Shown: positions 1-6,709, numbered from the stretch's first letter. The stretch: DNA of 9,590 bases from Syntrophaceae bacterium UBA3084 (GCA_002367335.1 DFBI01000125.1:1-9590); one strand, 5' to 3'. Numbers and translations are program-made. Notes: generated from the sequence alone by a model not told the origin.

Positions 1-7
1 CATCGGC

Positions 8-43
8 CCCTACATATTGTAGGGTCTGTTCCCCGAACAGGCC
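8..43. repeat. Two adjacent perfect hairpins in intergenic DNA
   Basis: CCCTACA (8-14) pairs with TGTAGGG (18-24) around a TAT loop. CTGTTC (26-31) pairs with GAACAG (35-40) around a CCC loop. The second stem can extend to 23-31/35-43 with one G-T pair, so the two stems compete for bases 23-24. No U-run follows on either strand, so this does not look like a simple terminator. It is most likely part of a dispersed intergenic repeat. The function is not known. Confidence 0.45.
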
Positions 44-161
44 GTGTATCCGGATAGTGTCCAGAAAAATCAACAAGTTATATTAAATTCGCCCAAACGA
101 GTTACTTGAAAGTCAAAATCAGATTGCAAAGTAAAAAGCTTCAAATTCAAGGCGCGCATGG

Positions 162-211
162 TTCGACAAGCTCACCATGAGCGGAATATAGCCTGCTCTG
201 AGCTTGTCGAA
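162..211. repeat. Inverted repeat, TTCGACAAGCTCA type
   Basis: TTCGACAAGCTCA at 162-174 is the exact reverse complement of TGAGCTTGTCGAA at 199-211, giving a 13-bp stem around 24 bases. A smaller nested stem, GCTCA (170-174) and TGAGC (178-182), overlaps the left arm. This core is a familiar REP-like intergenic element in many bacterial genomes. It lies in the gene-free left end (1-316), downstream of the TauE gene in its direction of transcription. A 63-codon open frame crossing this repeat (158-349) is not credible as a gene. Confidence 0.6.
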
Positions 212-240
212 GGGAAAGATGCAGCGCAACGCAGAAGTTG

Positions 241-293
241 GACTTTTTACGAAGCCATCAGATATTGCATTTCCGAAATTAGTAAGATGTCCC
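241..293. repeat. Intergenic repeat block recurring at 1265 and 2879
   Basis: Two short motifs here recur elsewhere in the window. GACTTTTTACGAAGCCATCA (241-260) recurs as a near copy at 1265-1285, with one extra T and one substitution. AATTAGTAAGATGTCCC (277-293) recurs with one mismatch at 2879-2895, between the AlbA_2 and ISP genes. All copies are in non-coding DNA. They look like pieces of dispersed genomic repeats rather than regulatory sites of the neighbouring genes. Apart from these repeats and hairpins, 1-316 holds nothing recognisable. Confidence 0.45.
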
Positions 294-316
294 AATACTG
301 CCCCTCGATTTCCCCA

Positions 317-1057
317 TCACAATGCCTTATAGACTGTGAGGGAAGCTAAAGCTACGGTCAGCACGGAAAGTCCGATTTCCAGCCAAAAAGATTTTGCCCT
401 TAGTGAAATCTTGCTTCCTATTCTTGCGCCAATCATTGATCCTGCAAGCACACACAAAGCGGGCAACCATATTATGTTGCCGCGGTGCCAGTAGATAGCT
501 GCAGCAGCGAACGCTGTAAAAATTGTTACAAATAACGATGTAGCAATTGCCTTGTGAATGTCAAAATGCATGGCCCTCAGGAATGGCGAAAAAAGAGCGC
601 CCCCACTCCCGCCCCGCACGCCCGTTATCAGATTTAAACAGAACGAACCGATAACAATGTTTTTTGAACCCGGGGTTATTTTCCGGGAGAACTCCGGAGC
701 AATTCTGTCAAGATATATCCCCAATATCGTTATAATGGAAACGATTACAAAAATAATCGCTAAAGTTAATGTTGGAATCAGACCGGCAAGATATGCACCC
801 ATTACCGAGCCCAGTGTACCACCAGCGACCATATACAAGGCAATGTCTTTATCGATATTTCTTCTCTGACTAATGGCCCCTACGGCCGATGAAAAAGGAA
901 TGACAATAATGTTGATTGCAAAAGCGCCCAACAACGGCAGCCCGGCCAGATTAAGCAAGGGAATCCTGATACCACCTCCGCCAATTCCGAACATCCCACT
1001 CATGCAACCAGCGAACAGCCCGATAAGAAAAAAGATTATAATTTGGACCAGCGACAT
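317..1057 (-). CDS. TauE/SafE (TSUP) family membrane permease
   Basis: A 246-residue, very hydrophobic protein of usual length for the TSUP family, which moves anions such as sulfite, sulfoacetate or related organosulfur compounds across the inner membrane. The two-fold internal repeat is visible: a glycine-rich segment GMFGIGGGG (21-29) near the start of the first half and a matching GVRGGSGGALFSPF (146-159) opening the second half. About seven or eight membrane segments can be counted (roughly 4-24, 43-62, 73-93, 97-117, 133-150, 170-190, 195-213, 224-244). The start ATG at 1057 is preceded by AAGG within 1068-1076, about ten bases upstream. The gene is set apart from the defence-like genes by 382 bases of repeats, so its transcription is probably independent. 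The substrate cannot be told from the sequence; this family is often annotated as sulfite exporter without proof. Confidence 0.88.
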   Translation of the reverse strand: MSLVQIIIFFLIGLFAGCMSGMFGIGGGGIRIPLLNLAGLPLLGAFAINIIVIPFSSAVGAISQRRNIDKDIALYMVAGGTLGSVMGAYLAGLIPTLTLAIIFVIVSIITILGIYLDRIAPEFSRKITPGSKNIVIGSFCLNLITGVRGGSGGALFSPFLRAMHFDIHKAIATSLFVTIFTAFAAAAIYWHRGNIIWLPALCVLAGSMIGARIGSKISLRAKSFWLEIGLSVLTVALASLTVYKAL

Positions 1058-1087
1058 GAAAGAATATCCTTTCCCCTTGCCCTTAAT

Positions 1088-1107
1088 CCCCTCCTGCCAG
1101 GGAGGGG
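1088..1107. repeat. GC-rich hairpin upstream of the TauE gene
   Basis: CCCCTCC (1088-1094) pairs perfectly with GGAGGGG (1101-1107) around a six-base loop. It lies 30 bases before the TauE start, on the 5' side of its ribosome binding site. No U-run follows in the minus direction (the next bases are ATTAAGGGCA). It could be a leader hairpin in the TauE transcript or simply a dispersed repeat. There is no direct evidence for regulation. Confidence 0.4.
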
Positions 1108-1162
1108 AAATCCGAACATTTGCAAATTTAAGTTACCTGGAAGTCCAAATATGCACAATCTT

Positions 1163-1263
1163 GTCATTCCCGTGAAGCTTGTTCTCGACTCCGATCGGGG
1201 AGCGGGAATCCAGTCTTTTCAAATGGTTAGGCTTCTATAGATTCTCGCCTACGCGGGAACGAC
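1163..1263. repeat. Palindromic REP/MITE-like element
   Basis: The block starts with GTCATTCCCGTG (1163-1174) and ends with CGCGGGAACGAC (1252-1263). These pair across the element with two mismatches. Inside are the further pieces AGCGGGAATCCAG (1201-1213) and GATTCTCGCC (1240-1249), which also pair imperfectly. This GTCATTCCCGCG...CGGGAATGAC arrangement is a well-known non-coding dispersed repeat pattern in proteobacterial and deltaproteobacterial genomes. It is followed directly by the GACTTTTTTACGAAGCC motif (1265-1285) also found at 241. No transposase is nearby. Confidence 0.55.
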
Positions 1264-1288
1264 AGACTTTTTTACGAAGCCGTCATGT

Positions 1289-1387
1289 TTAAAAACCTAT
1301 TAATTTCTTTTCCGCTTCATCATATATTTCATCGATGCTTTTCTGAATGTGAATCGTATATTCAATAGCCGTTACTACCTTGCAGTA
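1289..1387 (-). pseudogene. 3'-end remnant of a second type ISP restriction-methylation gene
   Basis: On the minus strand this stretch encodes 32 residues beginning YCKVVTAIEY and ending in a TAA stop at 1289-1291. The segment matches the C-terminus of the intact ISP enzyme (YCKTATALEH...). Hand alignment gives 22 of 32 identical residues, including an unbroken run of 13. At DNA level 1308-1350 is identical to 2964-3006 (43 bases). The gap-free match continues to 1387/3043 with about 12 mismatches, then stops abruptly. No start codon or upstream homology is present, so it cannot be an independent gene. It is the tail of a lost or recombined paralogue, 52 bases downstream of the AlbA_2 stop. 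Confidence 0.8.
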
Positions 1388-1397
1388 AAAAGGGGGA

Positions 1398-1412
1398 ACC
1401 GTCCTTTACGGT
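1398..1412 (-). terminator. Possible weak terminator after the AlbA_2 gene
   Basis: ACCGT (1398-1402) and ACGGT (1408-1412) form a five-bp stem with a five-base loop, 28 bases past the AlbA_2 stop in the minus direction. In that direction the stem is followed by TCCCCCTTTTT, so a T-run exists but is displaced by a C-run. The short stem makes this a weak candidate. Confidence 0.3.
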
Positions 1413-1439
1413 ATTATAATATTTGTGGTGTTGTTCATC

Positions 1440-2804
1440 TTACTTTTCCTCTTTAATTGCATAGTATTTTTGTCTTGAGCTTGTCGGTTTATCTGGAATT
1501 GTCGGCTTCAAAAGACCTTGTTTTAATAAAGGCTGGAGAAAGTTTTTCCTAAAATATTCTCTATCCTTTATCTTGATAAAGATTTGGATTTCTTCTCTGG
1601 TCCGGGGAATCTGGCAAAACTCAAGGATTATCTGTACCCTTTCATCTTGCGGGGTGACTTGCGGGGTGACTTGCGGGGTAGCTGTCTGTCTTGTCAGAGT
1701 GACAATAAAAAAATCTCCTGTATCAAATTCAATCTCAATGTTCCTTGCAGCCATAGCCTCCCGCATCCTGTTGATACCGGAGCCGACCTTTTCCGTTATT
1801 CCAAGCCTGTGAAAGGTGTCGAATAATATGGGATTCCGCGCAACACTGATCTTCCCGAATTTACTGCTGTCGAAGAGAAGTCGGCCAGGATTTGTTATTT
1901 CAACACGGTCATCATAGACCTCAACAAGGATACCGGCCCCTTCCTCAAAATAGTCTCTGTGAACAATCGCATTTACAAGCGCTTCTCGCAGAACTTCCAG
2001 CGGGATTTCCGGGATTTCTTTTCGAGGCCCACCATCTTCAATTATGTACTCAATTTTCAGATACTGTTGCAAAAAACGAAATGCATTCTCATAGTTAAAA
2101 ATTAGATCAGCCTTAAAATCCTTCCGGTCAAGTATCTTGGTTTTTGTAGTACCCTTAAAAAGAACACAGGTAATGAAACTGTGACGAATACAGGTTTGAA
2201 TATTCTTGCCGAAAAATAATGCTCCGGCATTTGTAATCTGAAAGCCTTCCCTTTCTTCCGCGAAACCTAAATTCATCAATAAGTCTTTCCGGTTCTCGGG
2301 AGGCGTAATTACTGCCCCATTCAGGAAATGCTGCCATTTGTTATCATCAAACTCACCAGGATAATCAAAACCTCTACAGATTTGCATATCGAATTTAAAC
2401 TTCCCCGCACCTGCGGCAAGGGCTAATATTTCATTCCTCGTCAATTTTTGAGAATTGGGTCCCTCCCTCAGAAAGAAACCCCTTGAACAACGCACAGGTT
2501 TATCGTGACTTTCATCTATTGAAACAACAAGCAGTTTTACACCCTCATACCGTACTGTTTTTATATGTATCGGAATCCGGGGGTCGCAATTATTGGCAAT
2601 ATCCTGGATTTTTGAACGTGTCGTGTTGTCAGTGGAGCAGCCTGTATTTCCGCCATCATCTGCAACTCCTACGATAATTTTACCCCCGGATGCATTGGCA
2701 AAGGCAACCATCTCTCTGTCGAGACTTTCCCCAACCTGCTTTTTGAACTCAACAAAATAACCCTCGCCTTGTTTGATAAGTTCTTGTAATTCCCTTTTCT
2801 TCAT
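1440..2804 (-). CDS. AlbA_2/Schlafen-like domain, RecG-like ATP-binding protein
   Basis: 454 residues. Residues about 14-125 form an AlbA_2 (divergent AAA-4, Schlafen-like) domain, with the hallmark YFVEFKKQ (16-23) and FANASGGKIIVGVADDG (35-51). Residues about 265-365 resemble the HATPase_c_4 module of the RecG-like proteins. It has EALVNAIVHRDY (274-285), DRVEITNPG (299-307) and GITEKVGSGINRM (335-347), which look like GHKL-type N, G1 and G2 boxes. A TPQVTPQVTPQ linker (376-386) leads to a C-terminal winged-helix-like segment (387-454). Such proteins are often annotated as ATP-dependent DNA helicase RecG-like or transcriptional regulators, but they lack RecG helicase motifs and this one does too. 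The ATG at 2804 has AAGGA six bases upstream (2811-2815). It follows the ISP gene by 116 bases on the same strand, and similar proteins are often seen near restriction systems. A regulatory or DNA-binding accessory role is inference. Confidence 0.85.
   Translation of the reverse strand: MKKRELQELIKQGEGYFVEFKKQVGESLDREMVAFANASGGKIIVGVADDGGNTGCSTDNTTRSKIQDIANNCDPRIPIHIKTVRYEGVKLLVVSIDESHDKPVRCSRGFFLREGPNSQKLTRNEILALAAGAGKFKFDMQICRGFDYPGEFDDNKWQHFLNGAVITPPENRKDLLMNLGFAEEREGFQITNAGALFFGKNIQTCIRHSFITCVLFKGTTKTKILDRKDFKADLIFNYENAFRFLQQYLKIEYIIEDGGPRKEIPEIPLEVLREALVNAIVHRDYFEEGAGILVEVYDDRVEITNPGRLLFDSSKFGKISVARNPILFDTFHRLGITEKVGSGINRMREAMAARNIEIEFDTGDFFIVTLTRQTATPQVTPQVTPQDERVQIILEFCQIPRTREEIQIFIKIKDREYFRKNFLQPLLKQGLLKPTIPDKPTSSRQKYYAIKEEK
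1646..1679 (-). repeat. 12-bp tandem repeat encoding the TPQV linker
   Basis: The 12-base unit CTTGCGGGGTGA is present 2.8 times without mismatch (1646-1657, 1658-1669, 1670-1679). Read on the minus strand it encodes TPQV-type units between the ATP-binding and winged-helix parts of the AlbA_2 protein. The unit is a multiple of three, so gain or loss of copies would change linker length and not the frame. Confidence 0.8.
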
Positions 2805-2920
2805 TACTGTTCCTTCAGTATCAACATTCTCTGTTGCTTGAAATATTCGCTTTCATTATTTAAGTGTTGCGTCCCCAGAATTAGTAAGGTGTCCCCCGAA
2901 TTCTAAGGCATTATTATTCC
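2805..2920. other. Intergenic spacer with a short dispersed repeat
   Basis: This 116-base gap between the ISP stop and the AlbA_2 start holds AATTAGTAAGGTGTCCC (2879-2895), a one-mismatch copy of 277-293. It also holds the AlbA_2 ribosome binding site (AAGGA, 2811-2815). No strong terminator or promoter stands out, so readthrough from the ISP gene is possible but not shown. Confidence 0.4.
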
Positions 2921-5900
2921 TCAGTGTTGAACGTTTGATATAAAATGTATTTTCACCAATTCATTTTCCGCTTCATCATATATTTCATCGATGCTTTTCT
3001 GAATGTTGATCGTGTGCTCAAGGGCTGTTGCTGTTTTGCAGTAATGTTTAATATCATTTAGAGACAAGACTTTGTCCTTTCTGTCTTTCAGCCATTTATC
3101 GCAAACCTGGTAGCCGCCGATCCGGTATTGCCAGACGTTTTCCTCTAATCCCTCAAAGTACTGATCGTTGTTGATGTAAACGCGTTTACCCTCTTTGTCG
3201 TATTTGATTTTGTCAACCCGCTTATCTCCTGTTCCCTGGAATTTTGCCATCGGGGAATCAAGCTCAGGTGATTGCATAAGATGCAGGTCTGCAAGACGTT
3301 TGCCGTATTCGGCCAGCTTTTGGAAAAGGCGTTCGTCTTTCGTAAATGATACTCTCGGAAAGTCCGTTTTCAGAAATTCGGCATATTTTGTGCGGTAAGT
3401 GTTGGAATAGAAAACAGCGTATATGTAGTAGAAAATATCTTCAGGGCTTGGTTTTGCTTTGTAAGTTTCAGATAAAGCGGAAAATATTTTTTCGCTTATA
3501 TTCGGCGTTCTTTCTTTTGACTCTTCCAGATGGCTGAGGAGGTCTTTTTGATCTGAGTCGGGGTAGAGGTAGAGGGGAAAAGCATAAGAACGTTCTCTTG
3601 TTTCCAAAGATACTGTGCAATCATTAATGATATAGCTCGTACACAATGCATGCCTGAAATCACCGTTGACTTGACGATTAGTAATCAACCCCAAATTCTC
3701 ACGCATCATATGCCGCATGACTCTTTTAACTGTTCTCCAAACCACCGAATCGTGATAGAAAATCCACCTAACATCAAAAGGCCGGTAAAGCACGGGCGCC
3801 ACAAGATCATTCAAATCAGAATCAGAAACATCTTGTAACATTGTCCAAGCTTTTCTAATGTTCCAACCTTTCTTTTTCCTTATCTGGAAAAATTCGTGAA
3901 GTTCATCGTCAGAATATTTGCTATTTTTGAACAGACGTATTCTGTTTGTTAATCTGTCCTTATCCCCATCTATAACAAAATGGTCTCTGGCCGTAGTCAT
4001 GCCAACACCATTAAGCGGAAAAATATCGGTTATCTTCGGCGACCTTTCATACTGTTCCAAAAGCTCTTCATCCCTCGGAACGAAAAGATAAAATTCCGGT
4101 TTAGGGGTTATTTCCTGCCATTTGGTTGTCGTAATATCATTATTGATAAGCCAATCGTATTTTGCCTTTCTCATGCCCCATATTTCGGAATGAAAAATCT
4201 TCTTGCCGTTTTTGCTGTTCCCGTCTTTTGTCTTGATGAATAACGCAATGGCCGTTCCCTGGCGAATATCAAAGACGTTTTCATCTTTTGAACCGTCCGG
4301 GCATTTTTCCTTTTTCAAGCTGTTGCCGTGCAGATCGAGCAGATAAATTTCATTAAAACTGTTCATCAGCGACCGGCGCATCCCTCTGAAGGTGGGATTG
4401 TCCAGATAACTATGATTGGTGATAAAACCCAGTACCCCTTCACCCGCCTGATCTATTTTCCACTGGCCAAAACGGATAAACTTGACATAATCATCCTGCA
4501 GCCATTTCGGATTCTTTTCCCCAAGCGGTTTCCCGTCCACCTGGTAATATCCGTCATCTTTTATGCCATTGCTATGTGTGTAGCCCTCCTTCAACAGGCT
4601 ATCTATCCACTTGCCCTTGTTTGCCGAATGCCCGGAATACGGGGGATTGCCCAATATTACCAGTATCGGTTGTTCTTTTTTTACTTTTCCTGCCAGATGC
4701 GATTCTTCGGAAAGGGAGACCATGCCGGGCAGGCTGCTCTGTTCAAGCTTCTCCATCTCAAGGGTGTTGGTCAGGTAAAGTTTAAACCTGTCATCCTTTT
4801 TGAGGCGGCAGCCGAGTTCTTCAAGGAGAAAAGACATCTTCAAATGACCCACGGCATAGGGTGCCATCATGAGTTCAAAGGCGTAGAAGTTTTTGAGGAT
4901 GTGCTCCCTGATAAAACCTTCCTTATCGCCATCCCCGTATTTGGTCGTAAATTCATCGACCGCCAGTTTCGCCGCTTCAGCCAAAAAGGTAAGTGTGCCG
5001 GATGCCGGGTCCAACACCGTAACTGTATCGCTTGCCATGCCGTCAACTTTGTCGAAACGATCCTTTAGAATATGGTGAAGTGAACGCACGATATAGGAGA
5101 CAACCGGTTCAGGCGTATAATACACGCCACGTCTTTCGCGGGTTTGTGGATCATATTCGGCAAGAAAGGTTTCATAAAAATGAACAACCGGGTCTTTCCC
5201 TTTGCCTTCTCTAAAGTAGTCCTGAAGCAGTTTGTTCACATCCGCCACAAACAATACTTCGGCGATATCATCAATACTGCATTCCATCTGGACAGGAACA
5301 TCTTCAAGTGAAATAAACCGGAAAACATCTCGCAATATTCCGATTGTGCTGGGGATGTTGTCATAAGCGAGTTTTCTATTGAAACCGTTTTTTGACCGCA
5401 TGCGGGCGGCAAACAGACCATAGGTGATCGTCTGGGAATAGAGATCGGCAAATTCCTCTTTTGAAAGACCGCTGATCAGAAACTGCCTGAACGCTTCATA
5501 AAATCCCAGGATAAAGCCTTCGCCGGTTTTTTCTTCCTCCGCCATTTCCTCGGCGATCACCTCGTCCTTTAAAAAGCTTGTGCGTTTGGCCAGCTCTATT
5601 GCCAGATTTTTTGCGTTGTAAACTTTAGGCAGGGAGAATGAATAAAACTCTTCAATCAGCTTGAGAAAATCAGGTTCTTTTTCAACCGGCGGTATCGTTT
5701 TGAGTTTATGCACGATAAAAGGTCTTGCTATCGATGCCTTATTGACCAGTATGCCGTTACGATAAAGCCTGAACTCGAAAAAATTGGTTAATATCAGGTT
5801 CGGGAAGATATGCCTGTAACGTTTTAGCTGTTTCGAATGTTCTATTGAATCCAGATTATCAACAGTCGGGGCTTTGGCTTCAATATACCCTACAACATGT

Positions 5901-6097
5901 TGCCTGCCGTCCCAGATTCGGAAATCAGGATTGCCCGCCTCGGTGGTTTTGGGAAGCGTTGTAATGTGAATTTTGCCCTTGCCACCTGCCTGCGCCAGTT
6001 TATTCATCAGCGCTGCAAGGGTCGAATAATAACTTTCTTCTCTGGCATCACCCTGATCTGTGATTTTAAATATGTTTTGAAGATATGATTTCAGCAT
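2921..6097 (-). CDS. Type ISP-like fused restriction endonuclease / N6-adenine DNA methyltransferase
   Basis: 1058 residues that join cleavage, methylation and recognition in one chain. Residues about 1-120 form an Mrr-like PD-(D/E)xK nuclease: E21, NPD (56-58), EAK (73-75) and the QxxxY-type QLKRY (90-94). A helical connector (about 140-320) follows. The gamma-class N6-adenine methylase has RRGVYYTPEPVV (322-333, motif X region), LDPASGTLTFL (362-372, AdoMet-binding motif I) and the catalytic NPPY (484-487, motif IV). The C-terminal part (about 690-1058) resembles the type ISP recognition/coupler region. The SF2 helicase block of full-length LlaGI/LlaBIII enzymes (about 1,600 residues) is absent, so the architecture is closer to a type IIG/IIL enzyme. 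AGGT (6105-6108) lies seven bases before the ATG. The reading frame is intact and motifs are complete, so it is probably active. The recognition sequence cannot be read from the protein. A paralogous 3' end survives at 1289-1387. Confidence 0.9.
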   Translation of the reverse strand: MLKSYLQNIFKITDQGDAREESYYSTLAALMNKLAQAGGKGKIHITTLPKTTEAGNPDFRIWDGRQHVVGYIEAKAPTVDNLDSIEHSKQLKRYRHIFPNLILTNFFEFRLYRNGILVNKASIARPFIVHKLKTIPPVEKEPDFLKLIEEFYSFSLPKVYNAKNLAIELAKRTSFLKDEVIAEEMAEEEKTGEGFILGFYEAFRQFLISGLSKEEFADLYSQTITYGLFAARMRSKNGFNRKLAYDNIPSTIGILRDVFRFISLEDVPVQMECSIDDIAEVLFVADVNKLLQDYFREGKGKDPVVHFYETFLAEYDPQTRERRGVYYTPEPVVSYIVRSLHHILKDRFDKVDGMASDTVTVLDPASGTLTFLAEAAKLAVDEFTTKYGDGDKEGFIREHILKNFYAFELMMAPYAVGHLKMSFLLEELGCRLKKDDRFKLYLTNTLEMEKLEQSSLPGMVSLSEESHLAGKVKKEQPILVILGNPPYSGHSANKGKWIDSLLKEGYTHSNGIKDDGYYQVDGKPLGEKNPKWLQDDYVKFIRFGQWKIDQAGEGVLGFITNHSYLDNPTFRGMRRSLMNSFNEIYLLDLHGNSLKKEKCPDGSKDENVFDIRQGTAIALFIKTKDGNSKNGKKIFHSEIWGMRKAKYDWLINNDITTTKWQEITPKPEFYLFVPRDEELLEQYERSPKITDIFPLNGVGMTTARDHFVIDGDKDRLTNRIRLFKNSKYSDDELHEFFQIRKKKGWNIRKAWTMLQDVSDSDLNDLVAPVLYRPFDVRWIFYHDSVVWRTVKRVMRHMMRENLGLITNRQVNGDFRHALCTSYIINDCTVSLETRERSYAFPLYLYPDSDQKDLLSHLEESKERTPNISEKIFSALSETYKAKPSPEDIFYYIYAVFYSNTYRTKYAEFLKTDFPRVSFTKDERLFQKLAEYGKRLADLHLMQSPELDSPMAKFQGTGDKRVDKIKYDKEGKRVYINNDQYFEGLEENVWQYRIGGYQVCDKWLKDRKDKVLSLNDIKHYCKTATALEHTINIQKSIDEIYDEAENELVKIHFISNVQH

Positions 6098-6110
6098 TCA
6101 AATTACCTAC

Positions 6111-6125
6111 TGCGGCAAAGCCGCA
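6111..6125. promoter_or_regulatory. Perfect hairpin just upstream of the ISP ribosome binding site
   Basis: TGCGGC (6111-6116) and GCCGCA (6120-6125) form a perfect six-bp, GC-rich stem with a three-base loop. In the minus-strand transcript the hairpin ends two bases before the AGGT (6105-6108) of the ISP gene. It lacks a following U-run, so it is unlikely to be an intrinsic terminator. It could protect or modulate the ISP leader, or be a dispersed repeat; no test of either is visible here. Confidence 0.4.
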
Positions 6126-6183
6126 ACCGAACAAGATACTTTTTTACCACGAAGTCTCTAAGAATTTTGCTACAGACTGAGAG

Positions 6184-6312
6184 TCATATGTTGCTGAAAG
6201 GCAAGGGCGGCAGAATGAGGTAATCGTCTGGGGGAGAGCTGTCCAACTTGCGGTCGATTTGTTCTAAGATCCAACCCTTTTTACTTTTATTTACGAGCGG
6301 AATAAGACTCAC
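6184..6312 (-). other. Candidate small ORF or coding remnant, 42 codons, GTG start
   Basis: A frame overlapping the 3' end of the 140-aa gene runs from a GTG at 6312 to a TGA at 6184-6186. It reads KSKKGWILEQIDRKLDSS in its middle and PPDDYLILPPLPFSNI at its end. The composition looks protein-like, but there is no ATG and no clear ribosome binding site. I do not recognise it. It may be a small translationally coupled protein, a leftover of an older gene, or chance. The rest of the 6098-6286 gap shows only a TTTTTACCACGAAG-type repeat scrap (6142-6155) and the hairpin at 6111-6125. Confidence 0.25.
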
Positions 6313-6709
6313 GAACTGTTTCAAGAATCAGCTCAGCAATCAGTTCGTCGTCTTGTTTCAAATTATATATTCCGCTGTGTGATGGATCATTCATTAAGGG
6401 ATCATGGAGGACTTCAAGATTTTGACCATCTGGACTTTCTGTCAGTACTTTTTTACGGACTTCACCGCCATTTAGGATAGCTATTCTTGCACGTGCTCCT
6501 ACAGTAAATGTTTCAGAATAGGTTGTTCGAATTTTAGTAATTTCGCTCTCTCTACTTGAGCAGTTCAGAAATTCCAACCAATTTACAGATAAGCTTTTTT
6601 CACCCGGTCTCAATAAAAATGCAGTGGCCTGGATTTGTCCATCTGAAACTTGCATAGGTCTGCAAAAACGTGCAACGTGATCTGTGTCCGGTATCTGATC
6701 ACCTTTCAT
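6287..6709 (-). CDS. Uncharacterised 140-aa protein, third gene of the TIGR04255 cassette
   Basis: A soluble 140-residue protein with no signal peptide or membrane segment. Segments that look conserved are IPDTDHVARFC (6-16), LSVNWLEFL (40-48) and DPSHSGIYNL (108-117), with a cluster of Asp and His residues. I recall similar uncharacterised small proteins opening with a 'DHVARYC'-like motif, but no function. Its ATG overlaps the stop of the preceding 230-aa gene by four bases (ATGA at 6706-6709), which implies translational coupling. With its two upstream partners it forms an operon. It is about as AT-rich as they are. The Asp/His pattern could suggest an enzyme or metal site, but that is a guess. 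Confidence 0.8.
   Translation of the reverse strand: MKGDQIPDTDHVARFCRPMQVSDGQIQATAFLLRPGEKSLSVNWLEFLNCSSRESEITKIRTTYSETFTVGARARIAILNGGEVRKKVLTESPDGQNLEVLHDPLMNDPSHSGIYNLKQDDELIAELILETVRESYSARK

Noticed and set aside
158..349. 63-codon open frame on the plus strand
   Set aside because: It runs through the TTCGACAAGCTCA inverted repeat and the 241-293 repeat block, has no recognisable protein content, and overlaps the TauE 3' end.
873..1240. Plus-strand open frames across the TauE start and the intergenic repeats
   Set aside because: They are antisense to the TauE N-terminus and then read into palindromic repeat DNA, with repeat-like composition.
1646..1679. CRISPR-like array
   Set aside because: The repeats are 12 bases long, directly adjacent with no spacers, and lie inside a coding frame.
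1440..2804. True RecG helicase
   Set aside because: No Walker A/B or other SF2 helicase motifs are visible; only the AlbA_2 and GHKL-like segments that lead to the common RecG-like label.
3590..4000. Possible AT-rich recognition-domain swap inside the ISP gene
   Set aside because: Some 60-base lines here are 33-35% GC against about 50% further upstream in the gene, but neighbouring lines are 45-47%, so hand counts do not support a sharp boundary.
4328..5068. 246-codon open frame on the plus strand
   Set aside because: It is antisense to the methylase part of the ISP gene, whose motifs I and IV lie within this stretch; the plus-strand product has no recognisable domain.
6126..6286. Displaced C-terminal half of DUF1016 on the far side of the cassette
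   Set aside because: All three minus-strand frames were read and none resembles a PDDEXK nuclease or any DUF1016 C-terminal motif.
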